A stretch of DNA of 64,000 bases from Sparassis latifolia (taxonomy: Eukaryota > Basidiomycota > Agaricomycetes > Polyporales > Sparassidaceae): contig CM031563.1 in assembly GCA_018466975.1 (NCBI GenBank), positions 1,116,001 to 1,180,000 on the forward strand, written 5' to 3'. The notes beneath the pieces were generated by a model that was not told the origin of the DNA, searched no databases, and worked only from the letters and a program-made list of their open reading frames with translations. Of the stretch, positions 21,210 through 33,503 are shown piece after piece; the first letter of the stretch is position 1; every line of letters begins with the position of its first letter. The position numbers were made by a program, and so were the translations under genes.

Positions 21210-24200
21210 TCATCGTTTGCCAGCAATCCCAACCCGCGAACCACGATTACGCTTCTTCGCCGCCTGCGCAAGTGGCAGGTAGGCATACGGCTCTACACCA
21301 TTTTTCGTGACGTCACCGCCAGCTTTCTGCAGATCCTGTCAGACAATCGCATATCAACATATTATCTGTCACTCCTACTTTTGCCTTGAACTCGTGCCCG
21401 AGCTTCGTGTCTGTTCTCCTCTTGTTCTTCTTGGTTGCAACACGCGACTCGCCATCACCCATCTCGACATCCTCGTTTCCCGCGTCCTCGTTCCCGCGTC
21501 TCCGTTTCTTGTTGTCCTTATTGAATTTTACACGCCCGTTGGGCCCACGTGTAAAGCCGTCTGCAGATGTCAAACTCTCGCGATACGCATCGTCCGCAGC
21601 GGCATTCGCATCATCCTCATCTGAGCCGTCTTCCTCATCAATGACCATCCTGCCAGTGCCCTCGTCAGTCTTATAGCGCCTCGCATCCTGGCCCGGCTTG
21701 CGACGTTTACTAGAACTGGCTTCTGCAAAAAATTAGCATACTAAGGCGCATGACTGTCAAGTAGACATACTGGTGACGCGTGACGCAGCGCCTTGGAGAA
21801 GATCCATTGGTTCATCATCATCCACGCGTAGTCGCGTACCAGTATTGTGACTTTTAGCGCCCCGGGAGTTCTGAGCAGTAGCGTATTCGTCGTCGCTGTC
21901 TTCGATTTCGCTTTCGCTTCCGTACAAGACATCTTCGAATGCATCACCTGTAACAGGTTTAGGTGCTGGTTCCTATGCAATCATCAGGTGAAAGAAACTC
22001 CGAAATATTCGCAAAAATTAGTACCTCATCCTCGTCTTCATCTTCACGAACTTTCCTTCTCTTGGCCCTATCCTTGCGCTTCTTGATGTTCAAAAGCACC
22101 TTTCTCGCTTCTTCTTCCCCTGCGAAGGAATACACCTCCTCGAAACCAAACCTGCGAATCATTCGCTCGAATATATGTCGAACCTTCGTTTTAAAATGGT
22201 TCTTGTGATCGTGGGACCATCGCAACAGAGCAGGTACCAGCTCCTTCAAGTGCGGACGAAGCAAATCCAGTGGCATGGTATGAATCGCAAGCTTGACAAA
22301 TCCGAGTACAGACTTCACGATCTCTCGATTCGCTGATGACACGAAGACAAGCAACGTTGTAAAAATTTCAGTGTGCATCTGGGGAGAGATAGAATCTGCC
22401 AAATGACGATGAGTAACAGGCGTGACTATGAGCTCTCCAGAATCGTACCCTTGAACTCGAATACCAGCCGTGATATTGCAGTGACCGTGGCGCTGATCAT
22501 GTGCGGACTAGCACCCGCCAACCCACCAGCAACCATCGTCATATACTCTTCCACACTCGCGGTGACTGCGAGATCAGTGTCAGTGTCACAGAGAACCTGA
22601 AGTGAATTGCTTTTCTCCACCTTCATCAGCACCATCTTGGTCCATACCGTCCAAAATGTTTCGCCTCACAAGTCCCCCTTCTGACATCTTTCGACCCATG
22701 ACGACAATCAAGGCGAACGCAGCATTTCTTGCCTTCTCGGAGGGCTCTTTTGTGCCCAAGACGGCTTCAGGAATGACCGACAAAATGATATGCATCTGTG
22801 CTGAAGAGATGAGAGGAACCAAGTGGCTCAACAGAGTAAAACGGTCCTGCGCAACGCCCATTTCAATATTGTGGATTAACGACTTCGAACATATAGTCAC
22901 CTTCTTCGCGGCTGCGGCTAAGCCGTCAAGGTTCTTCTCTAGCCGCTCTATGACTAAATCCACGCGAATCTCTACTTTACGATTCTCGGATAACTTGGAT
23001 AGGATCTTGTAACCCCGCTTCTGCACGCCGTTATCGCTGTTTCCCAGAACCTCAGCAGAAAGGCATAGATCGAAAAGAGCGGTCGCGTCAACAGACGAAA
23101 GATGTGGCAGGAGGAGTAAAAGGAGATCCTGAGTCACTGCAGTGATGCTACCAGCATTGTTTGCTCCATGGGAGGGCTGCGACTCGCTCAAGTTCTGCTT
23201 GAACAGCTCCACGAGCTTGTGGTAAGCCTTCGTGATCTCCTACGAAGTAACAAGACATCAACGCCACGTTCTAATAATTAATAGCCGAAAATCCACCGAC
23301 CTGCTCCCCAGCAATGGCAGTCCATGCACTGACAACATCTCCCACCATGCCTTGGCTCTCCCTGCCCACGCTGCTGAATACGTTGAAAAGTACCGCGAGC
23401 CAGCTCTCAGCTTGAGAGCGGAGGAACGCGACATTATGAGCCGCAGCCTCAGTAGAGATTGCGTCTCCTAATACCGATTCGGGCAATCGGGTCGTCTCCC
23501 CTGATGCAAGAGCCACGTTCGAATCTACCATGACCTTGAGCGCTTTGAGGACAGCGGGACGCAGTTCAGGCTGGTTGTAGAGCAGCTGTGAGAGCAACTG
23601 AGAGAACTCGTGTGTTAAAGCCTGATTCGTAAGATCAATCCCATTTCGGTAGCAGAAAAAGGCGAAAAAAAACGCACCTGCTGCAGGTCTACGGTACCCC
23701 AGCAGTACCCAGAAAGACCGTTCCAAATCTGTTCTACCAACACGCTCCATACTTTGGCCTCAGATTGCCGGCCCTCCGTCTCGGCCTTTTGCTGCAAATC
23801 AAACATGCGCTCAGTGAGGGGCACGAAGTACGACACGAAATGCCCAAGTGGTGATGGATGTGGTTGGGAGAGCAAGGGTAGCAAGAAAGCGCGTGGTTCG
23901 CGGCCACCCAGCCTAGTAAGTAATGAAGCTCGTTAGGCCCTGTGCTTAGCGAGCATAGATTGGCCCACCTATCCGCAGGCTCAAGATTGAGAGGAAGAGC
24001 CCGGAGCAGCACTTCAGGTCCGAGAACGCACATCGCCGTGCCCAACGTCGCATCCGCAGCCTCTTTGTGCTCAAAATTTTTCTGAATTCTTAGTTCACCG
24101 ATACACGCAACCAGAGGCAGAAGAAGCAACTCTGCAGCGGTTGGAGACGCACGTGAGCCACCTCGGTACCGCAAATTAGCAAGGAGGCACGATATCACTG

Positions 24201-25488
24201 TTAGCAACTCTGGAATGGAGCGAGCAAACGTCAACGAGTCGAGGGCCTTCGTCACTTGAGAGATGATCCTTCCAATCACGGATTTATGCTCGTCCTGGCC
24301 CCTCTCTACGATAGTCGCAGTGATGAAGGAGTGGGTGAAGCATTGCGCCAGCATGCCCAATGCCTGCGCCGCCGCCTTTCTGGTGGAAGTATCCGTCTCT
24401 TCGAGTAAAGGCCAAAGCGCTTTCCATACCTTGCCTACCTCTGCAGCGCACGCTTCTGCGTCCGCGGCATGGAAGGCAAGCATGGCATTGCCGAGTACGC
24501 CCGCCCACGCGGGGGCAAACGTAGGATCTACCTTAGTGGACGAAATGGACAACATAGCTTTGATAACTTCGTGAAGCTGTTGCTGGATGTTGTTCGCGGG
24601 GTCGTCCACCGCCAGGGCCAGCAGGTCGGCAAGGATAGAATACGCAGAATGAGAAAGGTATGGGTTTCCTAGCCGAGGCAAGGTAAGAAGAGACGTTGTT
24701 ATAAGGGGGAGTGACTGACACATTCAGTTGGTTTGGAAATAAACGACACGAATGCAAGTTTCACTCACGGCCGGGGGAAGGGTGGGCAATACTGGACGTA
24801 AGAAGGCAAGTAGGTGAATCGCAGTATCGGATCCTTCGTTCTCTGCTTTCTTTCCTTTAAATTTATGTAATCCTCCAGAATTGATCTCTGCCAAAGCGGA
24901 GCTAACCCAGTCTGCGGCACGCTCCGCATACGGATGTCTCAGCAAGGGAGGTGGTGGAGCAGAAAGTACGTCTTTGACCAGTTCAACAGCGCGTTTCCGC
25001 ACCTTGGGTCGCGGGTCCAGTGAGAGGCGCAGGATGAACACGAAAGACTGGCGAAGGCCCCGAGTCTCGAGGTGTGGGCGTTCGAGAGATCGCAAAATCG
25101 CATTATACAGACCCAGCTGCGATCGCAATGGCGGTGCATGGCCCAAAATTATGGGTAGAAGAGGACACGTCAGAGAGATAAGTGTCGTCAAGTTGGAGCG
25201 TATCACTGGGGGTGGAACGTGCGGTGCGACGAGAGCAAACAGATATAAGACAGCGGGTAAAACATCGCCATCGCCCAAGGGTGGACCGGATGTTGGTGCC
25301 GCCTGTAAGGTGCCATCCAGAGTGGTCAAAAGAGCAGCGAAATAAGCTGTAGGAGAGGCTTCGGTGTTCTGTTCACGGAAGGTGGACTCGAGTGCCTGGA
25401 GGAGAACGGCTGGAGCCTTCTGGTGGGGGAGGGAGGAGGTTGTGTGCGGCCTGATTTTGGAGAGGTCCAGCTGGAGAGCGTCGGACAT
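21210..25488 (-). CDS. RRP12: Ribosome biogenesis protein RRP12
   Basis: Rrp12 is a HEAT-repeat factor that helps export both ribosomal subunits and acts in late 40S maturation. Ten exons (25488-24769, 24714-23969, 23912-23678, 23621-23301, 23239-22597, 22565-22449, 22395-22025, 21972-21771, 21722-21379, 21326-21210) encode 1271 aa, the usual family length. The whole N-terminal two thirds is alpha-solenoid (for example RKAAAQALGMLAQCFTHSF, RKRAVELVKDVLSA). The family-defining C-terminal solenoid is present (REIVKSVLGFVKLAIHTMP, HFKTKVRHIFERMIRRFGFE). It is followed by lysine/acid-rich segments (KKRKDRAKRRKVRED) and ends in a basic nucleolar-type tail (QAAKKRNRGSRVGIAGKR). One intron (22566-22596) is only 31 nt. 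The gene diverges from the acyltransferase gene with a 283-bp shared upstream region. Confidence 0.95.
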
Positions 25489-25771
25489 GGTGCAGCGACA
25501 AGTCCAGGAGCGATGTGAAGGCTGATGTGGCGGGGTAGATCGTCTCTTCCCCCGTGCCTTTTTGAGTGAGGCTGCAAGAAAATTCAGTAACGTCGTGACC
25601 GGGCCAATTAAGGGGTATGCATAAATGGGATTTCAGATACAGGGTCAGAAATTCCGGCCCTCCCCCATGGGAATTTTCACGGCCCATATATGGAAGCTAT
25701 ACAATTATATATATTCCCCGCTTTTGCTGATGGGCCACCCTCACCGTGACCGTGATCTCACTCCCGAGTCC
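25489..25771. promoter_or_regulatory. Bidirectional promoter, RRP12 / acyltransferase, with repeat copy and CArG-like box
   Basis: The two start codons are 283 bp apart. Inside lies a ~55-bp segment around 25644-25696 that matches a segment upstream of the REC114-like gene. It includes CCATATATGG, a perfect CC(A/T)6GG box of the type bound by SRF-class MADS proteins. Whether it acts as a site is unknown. Confidence 0.5.
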
Positions 25772-27872
25772 ATGCCTCAGGGTTCTGCGACTTCCTGGTC
25801 GTACTTTCTCATCAAGTACAAGTCTCTGCGCTGGGGGTTCGGCGGTAGTGATTGCTGACTATCTATACAGACTTTTGTTCCAATTTGTTCTCAAAATCTT
25901 CTATGGAACCATAGTGGTCGAGAACACGCACTTTATACCTCCAAGAGGTGAACCATGGTGCCGTAGCTTCCTTTGAAATCATGTTCTCACCTCACGTGCA
26001 TCATTCCTAGCATTGTCTGTGCGAACCATAGTAATTCGCTGACGGATGCACTGTGAGCAATGTGTGCACGTTACTCGGCTGAGCTTATCCTGCTCATCTA
26101 GCCTCCTTGTCACTGCTATACCAACCAGGGTATGCTTTCCATCGGCATAGACTTTGACATCCTTGGATTCCATTTACTTTCGTTAGAGACGCAATCTATT
26201 ACGACTGACAGCGAAGTCCACTCAGTTCGGGAAACAGACATTCACCAGCTGGCTCATAGAGTCTGCTGGAACTGTTCCGATAAAACGCCGCAAAGATTCT
26301 CCCAATGGACAAGTTGATAACACCCAGGTCATGCTCAAATTGATCGAGGTATGCAGTTTTTTTCCGTGATTTAACTAATAATATCGGTGAACGCCACTCG
26401 TCAACAGGCTCTAGAGTATGGTGATGCGGTCTGCCTTTTTCCCGAAGGTATGAGCAGATATCACCCAACCATTGCTCCTCTGAAGACCGGAGGTCTGTAC
26501 CGTTTTATCCGTTACTAACGCTGCAGCCTTGAGGCTCACCGTTCCGACGTGCAGTTGCTCGTATTGTGTCGGACGTGCTATCACGCAATCGCAACAACCC
26601 AGACTTTGAACTATCGGTGCTCACTTGCTCGATAACGTATATGTAAGAGGTTTAGATGCAACCGTCATCTTCGAGGCAAACATATTATCATTGCAGGCAT
26701 AGACAGCATTTCCGTTCAGATGTCTTGGTAACATTCCACTCGCCCATGAAGTTCCGACCGAAGGTTAGATCAAGCAATGAGACAGCGATTAGGACTTCTC
26801 TGACCCACCTGCAGGATAATCCGGAACTCCTGAGTCCAGTCAATTACGACAGGATTCGGGACTTGACCGCTCGGATGCACCAGCAAATAAGTTCTGGGAC
26901 TCTCGATGCGCCATCATGGGGACTTATTCGCAATGCAAAGCTTGCTGCGGGGATGTACGCGCCGCTGGGCACCACGATGACTTTAGGTGACTATGTGCGC
27001 GTAGTACGAACTTTCCTGGAGGCTTTCAAACTGGCCGAAGCTCCGCGTGCATCTAGCAGCAGCGATGGTGAAACTGTTTCGGCGGAGCAAGTGGCTATTG
27101 AAGACGGTAAAATTATTGGGTTAGGGAATGATCTGAAGGTAGTATTTCGACTTCCCGTCTTTTACTTAATTGGTCTGACCCCGTGAAGGAATATCAAGAC
27201 CAGCTCGTTCGCTGGGGCATTAAGGACGACCGGATACGCAGACCTCTTCCTCGAAGAATTATTATCTATCGCCTCGCCGTGCGGCTCTGGTGGTCCGTTT
27301 TCCTCCTTTCGATCTCCATCCCAGGTCTCTTGCTGTGGCTACCCGTACTCATCACCACTTTCATCGGCGTCTCCGAATTCAAGCGGACAGGGCCCATTTG
27401 GGACACCTGGGACGAGATCGCGCAGTACAAGCTGACCTACGGGTTCATCTCTGGGCTATGCGTCTGGGTCGGCGCAATGCTGCTCACGTTCCCCATCGCG
27501 TTCGTCACGGCGGCAGCGGTACCTGCTTGCATGTGGATGTCGCTGCGGTGGATGGAAGACGCCATATCCGCCTTCCGTGCATTCGTGACGCTGGTGCGCC
27601 TGCTCATCGTCGGCCAGACACGTCTGCACGAGGCGCATGCTGTCCGCGAAGGCCTCCATGCACGCGTGATGGACCTGGCCGTCGACACCCTCGGGCTGCC
27701 TCGGGATCCCGAGCAGCATTTCGCTAAGAGTGGGGGCAGGGAGAAGGGGAGGGTAAGAGGCCGATGGGCGGGAAGTGCAAAATATTTCTCTCTCCGTAGG
27801 AGGAGAAAGCGTGATTGGAACGAAATTCTGAGGCTCTACGACCAAGTCGACTACCCAGAAGCGGACTACTGA
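25772..27872 (+). CDS. Glycerol-3-phosphate / dihydroxyacetone-phosphate acyltransferase
   Basis: This enzyme class (yeast Sct1/Gpt2) makes lysophosphatidate, the first step of glycerolipid synthesis, at the ER. Exons: 25772-25815, 25871-25957, 26011-26052, 26102-26129, 26187-26348, 26408-26492, 26555-26642, 26697-26763, 26815-27138, 27189-27872 (536 aa). The PlsC-type domain shows block I NHSNSLTDA, an arginine/lysine block AGTVPIKRRKD and the FPEG motif (VCLFPEGMSRYHP). A helical region follows, then two strong hydrophobic segments (FLLSISIPGLLLWLPVLITT; GLCVWVGAMLLTFPIAFVTA) and a basic C-terminus. The protein is shorter than yeast Gpt2 (~740 aa). The 51-nt intron 26764-26814 is a multiple of three, so its removal is inferred from conservation. 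The donor choice for the first intron (after LIK) is also inferred. Confidence 0.88.
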
Positions 27873-28092
27873 TTTAGCGGTGATCTATTGGAAATTTTGG
27901 AGTAGTATCCCAGCGTCCTAGTGACTCTTCTCTTGTGAACGTGGACAACACTACGACACTACATAGCACAATCGGTAATGTATAGTACACATATGACAAC
28001 AAACAGGCCATGGAAACGAACATCGGATAATGCATAAATTGTAGAGATATTGGTAGAAGGCATTGGACGTCAAGAAAGGTAAATGCAGGGCT

Positions 28093-28961
28093 TCATCCTT
28101 GGATAGGCTGGTACGCTCTGTTGCCGGCAGCCCATCTGTGGCCCTTGCTCGCTGAGATACCAGTTGTGAGGATTCCGATAGTAACGATAATGCCGAATAT
28201 CCACGAGAGGATGTTGAGGATGTAGGCAGGCCCTGCATCCGAGTCAATCTACGTCAAATTGAACCCCTGTTACAATCACACATACCGGGCCTAGCTCGTT
28301 CAAACGTGGGGAAGCGAGAATTGCTGTAGAGGTACGTGACAACACTGAAGGCTGCAATCTGGAAGGCAACTATCACAGCAATGGTTGAACTCAAATTTGT
28401 CGACGAGGAGTCGAGCATTCGGACTTACCATGCAACGCAGTCAACCCTGCTACAGCTCTCCAAATTCTTCGCCTCCTTGAATGAGTGCTCACGCCGAAGA
28501 GTATGGCAAGGCATGAAACAACTGCAAAGCCGGCGCCGAGCACGCTCAGGTAACTAGCGGTACTCCATGTCATGCAGAAGGCCTTCTCCTCCTTCTCGCA
28601 GCGGTCGGTGACGCGGTTGGGGAATGGACGACATTTGTAGTCGGTGTACGCAAGCTTGCTGCCATCTGGAAGGCCGGGTATAATGATCACTTGCCGCTCG
28701 CAGCGCTGGGTCAGTCCGTATCGCACAGTGGTCTTGGAACGGAGGACCTCGGGGTTGTTAACCACCAGCCTGCAACGCAGCGTCAAAGAGGCTCATGGGT
28801 CAATGATGCGCGCCGTGCGAACCAGTCGGGCCGTTGGATAGAAATGACGTTCTTCGAAATGTCGGACGGTCAGGAAGGATCCAGTAAATCCGCAAAAGAC
28901 TTACCAGGACCAAGGTCCCAATGACGGCGAAAAAGGCGACAACATAAGAAGTCTTCCGCAT
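28093..28961 (-). CDS. Four-TM membrane protein, unknown fungal family
   Basis: Five exons (28961-28905, 28851-28823, 28769-28429, 28369-28286, 28248-28093) give about 221 aa. TM1 is SYVVAFFAVIGTLVL, TM2 is YLSVLGAGFAVVSCLAILFG, TM3 is VAFQIAAFSVVTYLY and TM4 is YILNILSWIFGIIVTIGIL. Between TM1 and TM2 is a ~90-residue loop with four cysteines (CERQ, CRPFP, CEKEE, FCMTW), like SUR7/PalI-type or claudin-like tetraspan proteins. The last two exons do not join cleanly: exon 4 ends in phase 1 but the conserved TM4 exon needs phase 0. Losing one G from the G-run 28287-28289 would fix this. An in-frame ATG 16 codons upstream (29009) is an alternative start. Function unknown. Confidence 0.65.
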
Positions 28962-29318
28962 TGTTTCGGGGTCGGTTGGTGGTGGTGTCGGAAGAATGGA
29001 GCCCAGCACTTGCTCAGCATGCGGCCTTTACAAAGTAGTCGCGTCCAGCATAAACCCCGTGCTTACGTCAGCAGATGGTGTATTTGCCATTGGTCAACCT
29101 CGGTGACACTGACAGCGCCAGACAGCCGTCTTCGATGTATCCGCCCTCCTGCTCGGACCTTGCGATGCTATCGTCTGCAGTATCTACCACCACTCGCAAT
29201 ACGCTCTCTTTCCAATCCAGTGAGACTTATAAGTCTAATCCTTTCTCGTGGCAGAGATGAGGTCTCTCCTCGTATCCCGCCAGTGCACGTTCCCCGCCCG
29301 TTTTCTTCTCCCTGCGCA
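28962..29318. promoter_or_regulatory. Bidirectional promoter, tetraspan / MFS
   Basis: A 357-bp region between divergent starts. No gene or repeat was recognised. Confidence 0.45.
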
Positions 29319-32300
29319 ATGAGTAACGGTCTACCGGAAAACGTCTCAATAACGGCCGGACAACCACTTGGGATGCGTGATGACGCGTCGGGCGTGGACG
29401 CGAGCCTTCTCCCAGTGGTAGGAGGCCCACATCAAGATCTGGATGCTGAGCGTCGACCCGGACGCGTTTTGTTCGCTAATACCATCCGAAAAAACTCAAG
29501 TCTTGTTGGACGATGGAGGGAGATGCTGGACGAGGAAGTCTGCACGCCACCTCCTTCCACACCGGCCCAACCGCCTATTCCAAGTGCGCTGCAACAGCCG
29601 GGTGAAGAGTATGCTGCTCCTTTACCCGTCCTTTCAATGCTTGTCTTGTCGATTGTATGCGTGATGCACTTTGCCAAACTCGATGTCAGGACATAGCTTA
29701 ACATGGTTCGACAGACTATGTTGGGTGAATTCCTGTCCGCGAACGTTTCTGCGCCCTGGATTCTCTTCATGGTCCAAGGTGCGCATTTCTTTGTGAGTAA
29801 AATGTCTTCCGAGACTTAGACTCAACATTTTTTCAGGTTTCAACCAATTCTCTGACGAATCCCGCACTGGATATTCGACCGGAATTTTAGGTATGTTTTC
29901 CCTCATAGCAGGTTGTTCCCTAGCACTCATTTCATCCTCAGTGTCAACTTTTTTTCTGACACAGTTCTTGACCTCCTTGCTTTGGGTACGTGTCTGCTCA
30001 ATCCAATAGGTGTCTTCTCATGTCGCAGTGCAGGTGACAATAGCGGCTAGGTATGGGCAGCGATTCGTCTTATTCATATCGCTTTTCGGCACTGCCGTTA
30101 CCTGTTTTCTGTTTGGTATATCCTCGTCCTTGCAACAGGCGATGGCAATACGCCTGATGCAGGGTGTCTTCGCCGGTGCAATCGGTGTTGCGCGAGGCTG
30201 CGTCACGACTATTACGGACCAGAGCAATGAAGGAAGAGCCTATGCCATTCTGGGGTTAGTACCACATGTATGATGGTAAATGCGCGTTGCTCATATCCGT
30301 CACAGCTTTTGTTGGGGTATGGGTGGTGTTGCTGGAGCCGTCATCGGAGGAATATGTGCGTGAGGTGTTCTACCGCACGACTGCCATTGATCTGAATTTC
30401 TACGCAGTCGAATCTCCTGCTGCAAAATGGCCGTCAGTTTTCGGGCGGATACCGCTGTTCGTCAAATATCCGTACCTACTTCCCTGCGGTGTCGCGGCGT
30501 CAGTGACCTTCACAGGCAAGTCGTGTCGTGCTGCATTTGGATGTGTGGCCTCCTAATGGACATGCTAGGTTCTATCATGTGCCTCTTCCTTGGACCAGAT
30601 GGTGGGCCTCGTGAAAGAGCCAACCTGGTATCTCTAGAGAAGACTGCGAGCATCGAGGAAAGAGAAGTGACTTCGGCCACGTCCCTTCTCGATGGCCCAT
30701 CACGCCATGCTCATTATGGCTCTGTCCGTGGTTCTTTCCGGGTTTCGCTCCGAGGGAGGCCCTCTGGGTACTTTCCCAGACATATTTCCGACATGCAGGA
30801 GCGCCCAACGTCACCTTTACTATTTCAAAACGAACCAGCATCAGTGTTATCGACTCCATCAAGGATAAGCAGGTATCAACCACTCCCGCAGACCAGTGGG
30901 TTGGCGTACGAGTATAGTGGCACCTATAGGTCGAGGCCTGGCAGCAGCTCGACGCGCAGATTAAGCAGGGCCATATTGTTCAGCCGCCGACGCGACGTAG
31001 AGGGCGTGCAGTCCTCCATGGATGCCAGAAGCGAACGCAGCTTCACACATCGGTTGGTCATGGCGAACGAAAACGCGGTCAACAATCTTGCAGACTTGTG
31101 GGTTGCCGCTGCGATGAGTGTCGACGGTGAGGATGCTTTCGAGTCACAGTCAGAAGTCGACACGGACACGGACGACGATGAGGACGATGAGGGTCCGGAG
31201 GAACTCGTGCAGATTGTCGGAGGGAATGGTGGTGATGTGTCTGGAACGATCCCTTCCGTTCCTGCCAACCGCAGCAACCGCTTCTACAGGACGCGGTCTT
31301 TGCCTGTCTCGAACCCTCAAATGAAGCAGATGTATGATGGTCGGTATCCTAGGACGCGTGGTTCGCTTTCTCGCTCCAAAAGCCGTTTTCCAGCCATCCG
31401 ACGCCGCTCATCGACATACTCCCTACTTCCTTCCGCCACCGATCTTGCATCACGTCGACTTCCCGGTGCTGCATCAATATTTGCGCATGCCGGTGTGCGT
31501 CCACCTCCCGCAGTGCTTGAAGTGCAACAGCCACTCCCACCGATGGATGAACCTCTCGCACCATTGCCTCCAATATTGGAGTCCCAGCGTGTCGAAAACA
31601 TCGCGGAGGAACCGAAGGAACCGTCGCTGTTATCGCAGTTGCCTGTGCTCGTGATCATCCAATATGGCTTACTTGCGCTGCATACAACCACTCATGACCA
31701 GGTGTTCTATCTCTATCTTGTTTCGTGAGTCTTTTTTAGTTTCGCTTTCACTTTGCCTTGTTTGACGAATGAATTTGTGCGTTCACAGCAAATACCCATT
31801 GGGCGGTCTGAACCTGGATGCGGGCCACTTCTCGCAGCTTAGTTGAGTGCTCGATGTCCATGAACTCTGTGCACTGACCAAGTACAATTGACAACCAGTC
31901 GCATTGATGTGTCTGGCGCAGATTGCCTATCAGTTTTACTTATACCCGTGAGTGCATTGTGATGTCTGAAGTCATGTGGTACCCATGATTCTCGCATAGG
32001 AATATCGGGTGGGTTCCACTAGAAGTGGCATCGTGTTTTAACTGACCAACCATTGGTCTCAGTCCTCCTAGAGGTCGCTTCTCGCATCTAGCCGTTTTCC
32101 GCATTGGCTCTCTGCTCTTCATACCCTCATACCTTTCTGTCGTTCTATACCGTCCGATGGCCGGCCCAACCGGCGACGCAGATCCAGTTCTGATGTCTGG
32201 TAGGCTGTTTGTTTGCTCCGCTGGGCAACACCGTCGCTCATTTAGCAAAAAAAATTTCATATTCGCAGCACTCGCACTCAGCACGTAGGTGGATGAATGC

Positions 32301-32697
32301 AGTGTCTACAGTGATATTTACCAATGTTTCATGTAGAGCTATACGTTATTGTGGGGCCACCTTCACATTCACTTCTGTTGCCGTCCTGCTGAACTACAGT
32401 ATGCCGTCTCTTTGTTCACGTGTATTTTTACTCTGATGCGTTACCAGTGTCCCCGCCTCACATGGTCGGCTACGCCAATGGCGTCGCGCAGAGCATAGTC
32501 AGCCTTGCACGTTTCATTGGACCCATTCTTGGCGGGACTGTACGTCTATTCCGACGTATGCATGCCATTTAGCTGACCGGTTTCTCCAGCTTTGGTCCAT
32601 GAGCGTGGGGAATGGACCTTCGGGCTACGCTCTAGGCTTCATCGCGTGCGCGTCTGTGTGCGCACTCGCTGTTACGCACAGTCTTCTCATCCGATGA
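29319..32697 (+). CDS. Major facilitator superfamily transporter with long central loop
   Basis: Sixteen exons (29319-29654, 29715-29778, 29837-29890, 29942-29985, 30034-30254, 30306-30355, 30408-30515, 30569-31724, 31789-31841, 31899-31947, 32000-32008, 32063-32199, 32269-32284, 32337-32398, 32448-32539, 32590-32697) encode 852 aa. A ~100-residue disordered N-terminus precedes the first TM half, with MFS signatures ARYGQRFVLFISLFGTAV, RLMQGVFAGAIGVARG and CWGMGGVAGAVIGG. A very long cytosolic loop (~340 residues, Ser/Arg/acid-rich with ESQSEVDTDTDDDEDDEG) separates the halves. The second half includes SVAVLLNYMSPPHMVGYANG and ARFIGPILGGTLW. The pattern resembles the fungal YCR023C-type MFS group; the substrate is unknown. 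A GC donor ends the exon at 30515 and one exon (32000-32008) is 9 nt. Confidence 0.85.
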
Positions 32698-33503
32698 TTC
32701 ATTTGTCCCGAGAAGGTACGGACTCGTACGTATCGCCGCTTGCCGGTCTAATATTGCATGATCGACCCGACTTCATAATCACTTGACTCAATCCCCACCC
32801 AAACATTATGACCATGTCTTGTTATCATCATTCTTTGTAGCGTACTCCTACTGCGTCTTGAAAGTGGCCAGCGTCGCACAGTGCAGTGTGACTGATTCCT
32901 CTCTCTTTCCTCCCATGGGGAACTGTTGTGAACCTATCCTTCGGTAAGGCTACGGAGTTATGTAAGTTCAAGTCACGAGCACGAAGGTACCTTTCCGATG
33001 CACAATATAGCTAAGAGCCGTTCGAAATCGGTGGAATATAGTTCGTGGCTATTGTTCTACTCTGGCCTTGTCTTTGTATTTAGCCCGTTATCGCGCCGTC
33101 GTTGGCGCTTCTTCCAATCTATCGCGAAGCCTGTTCGCCCGCGTGGATTCTGCCGGCGGTAAGCGCCCGAGACAACATACTAAAACAGGTAGAAAGACGC
33201 TAGCACCCACAGGCACCCACAAAGCCGTGTGATTGTACAACGAGTTTCAACTTTCCAAGTACATTTCGTCTGTTGTATTCAGAGCTACAACAACTTTTAG
33301 ATGTCAATGGTGAGTAATTCACCGTGCCTAAATCCAGATTCTCAGGCTGTAAATCAGGTTCATCAATGTCTGTCGGCTACCCTGGTTACAATCGGACAGA
33401 ACTCCTTGTTTCTTGTTTGACAAGCTTTCTGCTGGAGAAATATATAGGAACCGTCTGGGATGTGTCTTCCTCTGCATGCCCAACGGTTCGTGCATCTTAG
33501 TCC
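32698..33503. other. Intergenic, no gene seen
   Basis: About 0.8 kb between two plus-strand genes. No coding sequence, repeat or RNA gene could be supported. It must contain the MFS 3' UTR and the promoter of the next gene. Confidence 0.5.

Noticed and set aside
27290..27727. 145-codon Arg/His-rich frame
   Set aside because: Out-of-frame shadow of the acyltransferase last exon.
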